This document shows, piece by piece, positions 1 to 6,128 of a DNA stretch of 14,251 nucleotides (position 1 is its first letter; each line of letters begins with the position of its first letter). The stretch comes from JBGSWC01 sp041752635 (GTDB lineage: Bacteria; Planctomycetota; Planctomycetia; Pirellulales; Lacipirellulaceae): assembly GCA_041752635.1 (NCBI GenBank), contig JBGSWC010000213.1, positions 1-14,251 on the forward strand, given 5' to 3'. The notes beneath the pieces were generated by a model that saw only the letters and a list, made by a program, of their open reading frames with translations, had not been told where the DNA came from and did no database searches. A program made the translations under genes and the position numbers.

Positions 1-545
1 TTGTAGAAAATTCGATCGAGCTGTGCTTGGGGCAGTGGGTAGGTGCCTTCTTGCTCGATCGGGTTTTGCGTTGCCATGACGAAGAACGGTGGCTTGAGTT
101 TGAACACCTGGCCAGCGGTGCTGATCGACTTTTCTTGCATCGTTTCGAGCATCGCCGACTGTGTCTTAGGCGTCGCGCGGTTCACTTCGTCGGCCAAACA
201 AATCTGCGTGAAGATCGGTCCTTTTTGGAACTTGAACTCTCGATGCCCCCGTTCGTCCTCGACGATCATGTTCGTGCCGAGAATATCTGCCGGCATTAAG
301 TCGGGAGTAAACTGAATTCGCGAGTAGTCGAGGTCGAGCGTTTGGGAAAGTGTTCGGACCAGCAGAGTCTTGCCCAGTCCGGGCACTCCTTCGAGCAGAC
401 AATGACCTCCCACGAACAGGCAGGTGAGAACACCGTGGACGATGTCTTCGTGTCCGACAATGACGCGAGAAATTTCGTCGAACACGTCACGGTAACGCTG
501 CGCAAACTGCGCGGCACGCTGCTCAATAGAATCGGCAAGGCTCAT
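1..545 (-). CDS. MoxR-family AAA+ ATPase, N-terminal part (truncated by window edge)
   Basis: A leftward reading frame starts at ATG 543-545 and stays open to base 1, giving 181 complete codons with the C-terminus missing. Visible AAA+ elements are Walker A GVPGLGKT (residues 53-60), Walker B with LADE (117-120) followed by VNRATPKTQSAMLE, and sensor-1 region MATQNPIEQEGTYPLP (157-172). The LADEVNRA and NPIEQEGTYPLP strings are hallmarks of MoxR ATPases. Members act as chaperone-like ATPases together with vWA-domain proteins, often next to DUF58 and BatA-like genes. Such partners would be expected beyond the left edge, which cannot be seen here. No clear Shine-Dalgarno sequence precedes the ATG. 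The 272-nt gap to phoB suggests a separate transcription unit. Family assignment is secure; the specific role is unknown. Confidence 0.95.
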   Translation of the reverse strand, partial: MSLADSIEQRAAQFAQRYRDVFDEISRVIVGHEDIVHGVLTCLFVGGHCLLEGVPGLGKTLLVRTLSQTLDLDYSRIQFTPDLMPADILGTNMIVEDERGHREFKFQKGPIFTQICLADEVNRATPKTQSAMLETMQEKSISTAGQVFKLKPPFFVMATQNPIEQEGTYPLPQAQLDRIFY

Positions 546-817
546 AGTGCAAGGCGTCGGGGTGAAGCGATCAGGACTTTAGTTGTAAACTCGCGACTAG
601 TGGGAACGCAAGCGAGTAGTTCGGCGACTCCGTTTTTCACGCCAAGTCGCCAAGAACCGCAAAGAAGATAAAGCAGAGGCACAATTCAACGCAAACGGCT
701 TGCACGAAATGCTCGATCAGCCATCAAACAATTGCCTCTACAATTCTGCTTTTTTGGCGATCTTTGCGATTCCTAGCGTCTCCGCGTCGAAAACAAACAG
801 TGTCGCCAGCAAAAACG
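546..817. other. Non-coding gap between phoB and the MoxR gene
   Basis: No credible gene is seen in these 272 bases. The main content is the long imperfect inverted repeat at 638-788. A smaller pair, ACTCGC (589-594) and GCGAGT (612-617), lies between that repeat and the MoxR start. The leftward MoxR promoter should lie here, but no convincing -35/-10 pair could be picked out by eye. Confidence 0.6.
638..788. repeat. Long imperfect inverted repeat (cruciform/MITE-like intergenic element)
   Basis: The arm at 638-687 (CACGCCAAGTCGCCAAGAAC, then CGCAAAGAAG, AAAGCAGAGGCA and CAATTC) is matched in reverse complement by 728-788 (CAATTGCCTCT, TCTGCTTTTTTGGCGA, TCTTTGCGATTCC, then GCGTCTCCGCGTC). 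Over the outer 34 positions I count 23 matches in ungapped alignment; the inner part matches with small insertions. The centre of about 40 nt is unpaired. The CGCCAAG/CTTTGCG wording resembles a dispersed intergenic repeat I recall from several bacterial phyla, but this cannot be checked here. No target-site duplication or encoded protein was seen. Confidence 0.7.
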
Positions 818-1531
818 CTACTCCTCGTGCTCCGAGTACCCGGCTGCCGGGTCGCGGAAACGATAGCCGATGCCCCGGACGGTTTCGATAAGGTCGGCAT
901 ATTCGTTCATTTTTTTTCGCAGCGCACGCACATGCACGTCGATCGTCCTTTCAAGCACCAGCGAATCGCCCCCGAGCGCGGCGTCGATAAGCTCGCCACG
1001 GGCGAAGACACGCCCCGGTTGCCTTAGCAGAGCTTCGAGCAAACTGAACTCGCTCGGCGTTAAATCGAGTACGGTGTCGCCCGCGGTTACGCGGTGCCGC
1101 TCGCGATCGACCAGTATTCCCTGGCTCACGAGCACATCGCCAACCGACGTGGGGTCTTGCTTACGGCGAAGCAGCGCGCGGATGCGTTCTTGCAGGACTT
1201 TGACGCTAAATGGTTTGGTGACGTAGTCGTCGGCCCCGACGCTAAATCCCGCGACTTGGTCGGTTTCCTCGCTCTTGGCGGTGAGCATCAATACCAGTAT
1301 GCCGCGAGTGACAGGGTCGGCACGCAAGCGGCGACAAACTTCCATGCCGTCGATAACCGGGATCATCAAATCGAGAATGACAAGATTGGGTGCCTTGAGC
1401 TTGGCTTGGTTTAGGCCGTCTTGTCCATCGAGCGACACAATCGTCTCGTATCCATCTTGCTTCAGGTTGTAGTCGAGCACCTCGGCCAGCGACAGATCGT
1501 CTTCGACAATGAGAATCTTATAACGAGCCAT
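818..1531 (-). CDS. phoB: Phosphate-regulon response regulator PhoB (OmpR/PhoB family)
   Basis: The 237-residue product is a two-domain response regulator. The receiver domain has the acidic pair D11/D12, phosphoacceptor D54 (in LVILDLMIP), T84 and K106 (TKPF). The C-terminal winged helix (about 140-228) ends in the typical RGIGYRF. ATG 1529-1531 is chosen because IVEDD then lies at the usual distance from the N-terminus and GAGAAG stands about 10 nt upstream; an upstream in-frame start at 1591 would add 20 untypical residues. It is the last gene of the pst cluster, 76 nt after phoU, and its presumed kinase PhoR is the first. When phosphorylated it should bind 11-bp direct repeats such as those at 6081-6113. 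OmpR-family regulators look alike, so the PhoB name rests on context as well as sequence. Confidence 0.93.
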   Translation of the reverse strand: MARYKILIVEDDLSLAEVLDYNLKQDGYETIVSLDGQDGLNQAKLKAPNLVILDLMIPVIDGMEVCRRLRADPVTRGILVLMLTAKSEETDQVAGFSVGADDYVTKPFSVKVLQERIRALLRRKQDPTSVGDVLVSQGILVDRERHRVTAGDTVLDLTPSEFSLLEALLRQPGRVFARGELIDAALGGDSLVLERTIDVHVRALRKKMNEYADLIETVRGIGYRFRDPAAGYSEHEE

Positions 1532-1607
1532 TATTTCGACTTCTCTGGGAGGGCAGTAGTGTGAGAAACGATGACGTCGAATCGGTAGCAATAACTGTTA
1601 GTAATGA

Positions 1608-2279
1608 CTAATTGATCTGTGGTCCATCGACCCGATGACGGGCGATCTCGCCCTCGACGAGGTAGATCACATCTTCGGCAATATTCGTGGCATGATCGGC
1701 AATGCGTTCGACGTGCCGGGCTGCCGAGAAAAAGTGGAGCGCCGGCTCGACAAGATAGGGGTGGTCGCGCATTACCTGGTGCAGTTCTTCGATCACTTGC
1801 CGGTTAAAGTCATCGACGCGGTCGTCCTGGGCACAGACGTGCCGCGCTAGGTCGACATCGAGGTCGACGAACGCGTCGAGCGCCGAGCGGACCATGCGGA
1901 TCGACTCGGCGACCATCGATTGCAGTGTGTCGGTAATCACAAACTCGGGATGGTCGCACAGCGAACGAGTTCGTTCAGAGATGTTCACGGCAAGATCGGC
2001 AATGCGTTCGAGGTCACCATTGATCTTGAGCAAGGTTGCCGTGCGACGAAGATCGACGGCGACCGGTTGATGAAGCGCAAGGATTTTTAAACACGATTCT
2101 TCGATCAACACTTCGCGTTCATTCACACGGTCTTCGTGCCGCAGAATCTCCTCAAGCAGATCGGTCCGTCGTTCACAGAGCGACCGGCAAGCCGCGCGAA
2201 TCATCTCTTCGACGATCGCCGATTGCGCGAGCACTTCGCGTTCGAGCACTTCGAGGTCGCGTTCGAGATGTTTGCTCAT
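1608..2279 (-). CDS. phoU: Phosphate transport system regulator PhoU
   Basis: This 223-residue, almost entirely helical protein has the tandem PhoU repeat. Each half carries an ExxxD metal-binding motif: ERIAD at 91-95 (followed by LAVNISE) and ERIAD at 191-195 (followed by HATNIAEDVIYLVEG). Length fits the family. PhoU is a peripheral cytoplasmic protein that links Pst transporter activity to PhoR and keeps the regulon off when phosphate is plentiful. ATG 2277-2279 is preferred because AGAGGA lies just upstream and the product then begins MSKHLERDLEVLERE, as in relatives; a longer in-frame start at 2387 would overlap pstB and add a basic, untypical stretch. It follows pstB by 25 nt, consistent with one transcript. 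Confidence 0.95.
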   Translation of the reverse strand: MSKHLERDLEVLEREVLAQSAIVEEMIRAACRSLCERRTDLLEEILRHEDRVNEREVLIEESCLKILALHQPVAVDLRRTATLLKINGDLERIADLAVNISERTRSLCDHPEFVITDTLQSMVAESIRMVRSALDAFVDLDVDLARHVCAQDDRVDDFNRQVIEELHQVMRDHPYLVEPALHFFSAARHVERIADHATNIAEDVIYLVEGEIARHRVDGPQIN

Positions 2280-2304
2280 AACATTCCTCTTTCTTCGCCG
2301 TCGC

Positions 2305-3192
2305 TTACCCAAAGCGACCAGTAATGTAATCTTCGGTTTTTTGTTTCGTGGGATTGGTAAATAGCGTGTTGGTTGGCCCTGCTTCAACCAGTTCTCCCTC
2401 GTAAAAAAAGGCCGTTTGGTCGCTTACGCGCGCGGCCTGTTGCATATTGTGGGTGACGATGGCAATCGTGTACCGCTCCTTGAGTTCAAAGATTAAGTCT
2501 TCGATTCGCGAGGTGCTGGTTGGGTCGAGTGCCGAAGCTGGTTCGTCCATCAGCAATACGTCGGGGTCGGTCGCGAGCGCGCGAGCGATGCAGAGCCTTT
2601 GTTGTTGTCCCCCCGAGAGCCGCAGCGCCGATTCGTCGAGTCGATCACAGACTTCTTCCCAGAGCGCGGCTTGACGAAGCGATTTTTCGACGATTTCGAG
2701 CAGCACCGCTTGCGAGCGAACACCCGCCACGCGGGGGCCGTAGGCGACGTTCTCGAAAATGCTCTTCGGAAATGGGTTCGACTTTTGGAATACCATGCCG
2801 ACGCGCTTGCGCAAATTGACAACGTCGACCCGCGACGCGCGAATGTCTTGTCCATCGATCAATATTTCCCCGTCGACGCGTGCGCTTTCGACCATATCGT
2901 TCATGCGATTGATGCACCGCAAGAAAGTACTCTTGCCACATCCAGAAGGCCCAATTAGCGCCGTCACACAGCACTCGGGAATATCGAGCGAGATGTCGAA
3001 CAGAGCCTGGTGATCGCCATACCAGAAATTGAGTGACGACACGCTGACTTTGATGGCCGCGTCGCGCATTTCGTCGGCTGTACGTAGCGTATGCTCGCTC
3101 GACGATCTAACCGAGCTTTGGAAGTCGGTATTCTCGGAGTCACTCATTTTGGCGGGACGGGGTGATTGCGGTTGTGTGGTTGGCGTTACCAT
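2305..3192 (-). CDS. pstB: Phosphate ABC transporter ATP-binding subunit PstB
   Basis: The product is 295 residues from the chosen start. Motifs in order: Walker A GPSGCGKS (81-88), Q-loop Q136 in VFQKSNPFPKSI, ABC signature LSGGQ (192-196), Walker B LLMDEP (213-218), D-loop SALDPTST, and switch histidine H248 (IVTHNMQQAARVSD). The QKSNPFP and DEPASALDPTST strings are characteristic of PstB. It energises phosphate import through PstC/PstA. ATG 3190-3192 overlaps the pstA stop by 7 nt (ATGGTAA), which favours translational coupling. This start gives a Ser/Thr/Pro-rich N-terminal extension of about 45 residues that the family usually lacks; ATGs at 3147 and 3069 would shorten or remove it, and no Shine-Dalgarno sequence decides between them. 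Confidence 0.95.
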   Translation of the reverse strand: MVTPTTQPQSPRPAKMSDSENTDFQSSVRSSSEHTLRTADEMRDAAIKVSVSSLNFWYGDHQALFDISLDIPECCVTALIGPSGCGKSTFLRCINRMNDMVESARVDGEILIDGQDIRASRVDVVNLRKRVGMVFQKSNPFPKSIFENVAYGPRVAGVRSQAVLLEIVEKSLRQAALWEEVCDRLDESALRLSGGQQQRLCIARALATDPDVLLMDEPASALDPTSTSRIEDLIFELKERYTIAIVTHNMQQAARVSDQTAFFYEGELVEAGPTNTLFTNPTKQKTEDYITGRFG

Positions 3193-4085
3193 TTTATTTT
3201 TTTACTCGATCGATAGCGTACCCAAACGGCACCGACGTTCATCAGCACCAGCACGGCCAACAGGACAATAATGGCGGCAGCCGCCAGTTCGTGGGCTTCT
3301 TCGTTGGGAAGCTGCGCCCAAAAGAAAATTCGCAGGGGCATTGCCGAAAACACATCGAGCAATCCCTGCGGAGCAGCGCTCGCGTAGCCGACGCCGCCGA
3401 CGGCAACCAGCGGAGCGGCTTCGCCCAGTGCACGGCTGATCGCGAGAATCACGCCGGTCATGATTCCGGGTAACGCTGCTGGCAACACTTGATGCCAGGT
3501 GGTTTGCCAGCGGGTCGCGCCCAACGCATACGACGCTTGGCGAATCGATCCCGGAACCGCTCGCAGCGCCTCTTGGGCGGCCAGGATCACAATCGGTAGG
3601 ACAACCAGACTAAGCGTCAGCGCTCCCGCAATCACACTGCGCCCCATCATCATAAATCGCACAAAGAGCGCGAGCCCAAGGATTCCGTAGACAATCGAAG
3701 GTACGCCGGCAAGGTTGGCAATGTTGACTTGGATGATTGTCCGCCAACGACTGGGCGGGGCGTATTCTTCGAGATAGAGAGCCGCCCCTACACCGAGCGG
3801 TACGGCAATGATTGCGGTGAGGCCAATCAGCCACAGGCTTCCCATAAGCTCGACGAAGATGCCCGTTTTGTCCCATTTGGACCCCTCGTTGAGGCCGGTG
3901 ACAAACTGCCAATCGACGCGAGCGAATCCCTGCCACAATACCGCACCGACCAACACCAGCAGCAACAGCACGCAAGTGATTGTCGCGGCCGCGCACGCAA
4001 ACGAAAATAGCTTTGAGAATAGTTGCCCGCGACGCTGAAAGCGCTCGGCTTCGGGCGTGTTCAGGTACTCGCGAAAGCGGCTCAT
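3186..4085 (-). CDS. pstA: Phosphate ABC transporter permease PstA
   Basis: The 299-residue membrane protein has about six hydrophobic segments (roughly 32-52, 80-104, 125-145, 151-170, 205-225, 268-290). The EAA coupling loop runs from EALRAVPGS (172-180) through ASYALGATRWQT to LPAALPGI, the site that docks PstB. NIANLAGVPSIVYGILGLAL (121-140) is typical of PstA. It forms the inner-membrane phosphate channel with PstC. The start ATG 4083-4085 overlaps the pstC stop as ATGA and has GGGAG upstream; an in-frame start at 4118 lies inside pstC and is less likely. The 3' end overlaps pstB by 7 nt, so pstC-pstA-pstB should be co-transcribed and coupled. Confidence 0.95.
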   Translation of the reverse strand: MSRFREYLNTPEAERFQRRGQLFSKLFSFACAAATITCVLLLLVLVGAVLWQGFARVDWQFVTGLNEGSKWDKTGIFVELMGSLWLIGLTAIIAVPLGVGAALYLEEYAPPSRWRTIIQVNIANLAGVPSIVYGILGLALFVRFMMMGRSVIAGALTLSLVVLPIVILAAQEALRAVPGSIRQASYALGATRWQTTWHQVLPAALPGIMTGVILAISRALGEAAPLVAVGGVGYASAAPQGLLDVFSAMPLRIFFWAQLPNEEAHELAAAAIIVLLAVLVLMNVGAVWVRYRSSKKIKW

Positions 4086-5011
4086 TCGTATTTCTCCCGC
4101 ATCCGCGACAATATCCATTGCGACAACAAGTTGAGTAGCATGGTAATCACAAACAGCGCGAGCGCAACGGCAAAAATGCCAAGATATTGCGGTGACCCCT
4201 GCTCGGTGTCTCCCTTGCTTGTCTCGACGATGTAGCTGGTCATCGTTTGAACCTCGCTGAATGGATTGAGCGTTAGCTTGGGCATCAAACCCGCAGCGAG
4301 TGTCACGGCCATCGTCTCGCCAATGGCCCGGCTGATCGCCAGTAGGAACGATGCCATAATGCCCGACAGGGCAGCCGGCACGACAACTCTGACGACGACG
4401 TCGAATTTGGTCGCCCCGAGTGCGTAGGCACCCTCGCGGAGCGAACGAGGGACCGACCGCAACACGTCTTCGCTCAGCGATACCACCAGCGGCAACACCA
4501 TGATGCCAACCACGATGCCCGCGCTGAGCGCATTAGTAGCGTCGGCCCAAGGGAACCACTGACGAATTAGTGGCGAGACGAGAATGATCGCTAAGAATCC
4601 GTAGACAACCGACGGGATGCCCGCGAGTACCTCGAGCACTGGTTTAATGACTTCGCGCACCACAGGCGTCGCGTATTCGCTCAAGTAAATCGCGGTCCCC
4701 AATCCAAAGGGTATCGCCACGGCGGCAGCTGCGGCGGTCACAAGCAACGTGCCGCAGAACAGCGGCAGAATGCCATACTCACCGTCACGCGGTCGCCACA
4801 CCGTGCCGGTCAAAAAGTGCCAGAGGCTGACCTCTTGAAAAAAACCAAACGCCTCGAAAACCAGCACCACGACGATGCCAATCGTGGTAAGCACCGACAC
4901 ACACGCACAAGCGAGCAGCACCACTTGAATTGTCCCCTCCCAAACATATCGCCCACGCGAGACCTGTTGAGGCGAAATGGGTGGCTTGGTGTGGGGGGCG
5001 GGGTTTGACAT
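4082..5011 (-). CDS. pstC: Phosphate ABC transporter permease PstC
   Basis: The 309-residue membrane protein has hydrophobic segments near 27-55, 84-110, 125-148, 162-180, 214-238 and 277-300. Its EAA loop begins EDVLRSVPRSLREGAYALGA (181-200) and ends VPAALSGIM. LEVLAGIPSVVYGFLAIILV (126-145), followed by the separate HFLTGTVWRPRDGEYGILPL block near 65-84, matches PstC rather than PstA. With PstA it forms the transmembrane phosphate pathway. It lies 52 nt downstream of pstS and shares an ATGA overlap with pstA. The N-terminal 25 residues are Pro/Gln-rich and probably cytoplasmic. No clear Shine-Dalgarno sequence precedes the ATG at 5009-5011. Confidence 0.95.
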   Translation of the reverse strand: MSNPAPHTKPPISPQQVSRGRYVWEGTIQVVLLACACVSVLTTIGIVVVLVFEAFGFFQEVSLWHFLTGTVWRPRDGEYGILPLFCGTLLVTAAAAAVAIPFGLGTAIYLSEYATPVVREVIKPVLEVLAGIPSVVYGFLAIILVSPLIRQWFPWADATNALSAGIVVGIMVLPLVVSLSEDVLRSVPRSLREGAYALGATKFDVVVRVVVPAALSGIMASFLLAISRAIGETMAVTLAAGLMPKLTLNPFSEVQTMTSYIVETSKGDTEQGSPQYLGIFAVALALFVITMLLNLLSQWILSRMREKYE

Positions 5012-5063
5012 TCGTGGCGACGAGGCGCGGTTGATGGTGGCTTCTGTCGGGAAAAGCAGCGGC

Positions 5064-6005
5064 TTACTCGGTTGTGGGCATCACCGCTTTCAACGTTTCG
5101 AGGTTGCTCTCGATCTGTTCTTTGCTCAGCGGCACACAATCGGCTTGTTCGGCGAGTTTGTCGGCGTTATTCAAATAGAAATCTACGAACTGAGCCACGC
5201 CCGGTTTCATGAGGGCATCCTTACGCACGTAGATAAAAAGTGGCCGCGAGAGCGGTTTGTAGGTGTTCGCTCGAATCGTTTCAACGCTGGGCTTAGTCGG
5301 TGTGCCATCGCCGTTGTCGATGGCCACCAATTTGAGGATGTCGGTGTTGGCCGCGTAGTAAGCAAAGCCAAAGTAGCCGAGCGCCTTCTTGTCGTTCTTT
5401 ACACCCGAGACGAGCACGTTATCATCGGAGTTGGGCGAGAAGTTTGAGCGAATCTTATTCTTCTCACCGACAATCGACTCGGTGAAGTATTCGTAAGTTC
5501 CCGAGTCGGGATCGGCACCGAAAAGCTTAATCTCTAATTCAGGCCAGCTCGGATCGAGGTCACTCCATTTTTCGACGGGGCTGCCCGGACGCCACAATTC
5601 CTTGAGTTGATCGACGGTCAGCGTATCGCACCAATCATTCTCGACATTTACAACAATGGCGATGCCATCGAGGGCCACCGGGAACTCGACAAAGTCAAAA
5701 CCAGCCGCCTTGCACTTGGCAGCTTCTTCATCGGTGATCGCTCGCGACGCATCGCAGATGTCGATATCGCCTTGGGTGAACTTAGTCATGCCGGTGCCGG
5801 TGCCACTCTGGCCAATCGATACTCGTACCTCGGGATGCAGGTCACGAAAGGCGACGGCGACTTCTTGAGAGATCGGGTAGACGGTGCTCGAGCCGTCGAC
5901 TTCGACACGCTCGACATTGGGCCGCTCGCAGCCAACCGTGAAAACGGCAACGGCGCACAGCAAGGAGTGACTGACGAACAAGAAGAGTCTAGGTTTACGC
6001 TGCAT
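5064..6005 (-). CDS. pstS: Phosphate-binding lipoprotein PstS
   Basis: The 313-residue precursor has a basic start (MQRKPR), a hydrophobic stretch and a lipobox ending TVGC, so Cys26 is the likely lipidated residue. The mature protein begins with the family hallmark DGSSTVYPIS (37-46), followed by SGTGTGM (67-73), a DASRAI segment (85-90) and SGTYEYF (168-174). These serine/glycine/threonine loops contact bound phosphate in PstS proteins. The pattern fits the shorter PstS type also found in cyanobacteria and Gram-positives. It delivers phosphate to PstC/PstA. It is the first gene behind the predicted Pho-box at 6081-6113, with a leader of about 75 nt between box and ATG. No strong ribosome-binding site is visible. 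Confidence 0.95.
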   Translation of the reverse strand: MQRKPRLFLFVSHSLLCAVAVFTVGCERPNVERVEVDGSSTVYPISQEVAVAFRDLHPEVRVSIGQSGTGTGMTKFTQGDIDICDASRAITDEEAAKCKAAGFDFVEFPVALDGIAIVVNVENDWCDTLTVDQLKELWRPGSPVEKWSDLDPSWPELEIKLFGADPDSGTYEYFTESIVGEKNKIRSNFSPNSDDNVLVSGVKNDKKALGYFGFAYYAANTDILKLVAIDNGDGTPTKPSVETIRANTYKPLSRPLFIYVRKDALMKPGVAQFVDFYLNNADKLAEQADCVPLSKEQIESNLETLKAVMPTTE

Positions 6006-6080
6006 GGCACAATCAACAGGGCTGAGGAAAGGAAACCGATAGGGGGCGAACGTCCCACAATCAACCGTTAGGCTACTCGC

Positions 6081-6113
6081 GAATTATGAAGATTGTGTGA
6101 AGATAATGTGTAG
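6081..6113 (-). promoter_or_regulatory. Predicted PhoB-binding box: three contiguous 11-bp direct repeats
   Basis: Read on the minus strand the units are CTACACATTAT (6113-6103), CTTCACACAAT (6102-6092) and CTTCATAATTC (6091-6081), in exact 11-bp register. Each begins with a CT(T/A)CA(C/T)A-like core followed by four A/T-rich bases, the layout of PhoB/PhoP half-sites (7-bp core plus 4-bp A/T-rich spacer). The site lies in the phoR-pstS gap, 75 nt before the pstS ATG. A weak -10-like TAGCCT lies about 5 nt downstream. The identity of the binding protein is inferred from geometry and location. Confidence 0.7.
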
Positions 6114-6128
6114 GGCCGGTCAACTGGT

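Noticed and set aside
1592..1600. Small palindrome TAACTGTTA in the phoU-phoB gap
   Set aside because: A 4-bp inverted repeat with one central base is expected by chance; no 11-bp Pho repeats or promoter elements accompany it.
4977..5447. Plus-strand open frame of 156 codons over pstC/pstS
   Set aside because: It is antisense to well-supported pst genes whose codon patterns and motifs are unmistakable.
5607..6071. Plus-strand open frame of 154 codons over the pstS 5' end
   Set aside because: It lies opposite the PstS signal peptide and phosphate-binding motifs and has no domain of its own.
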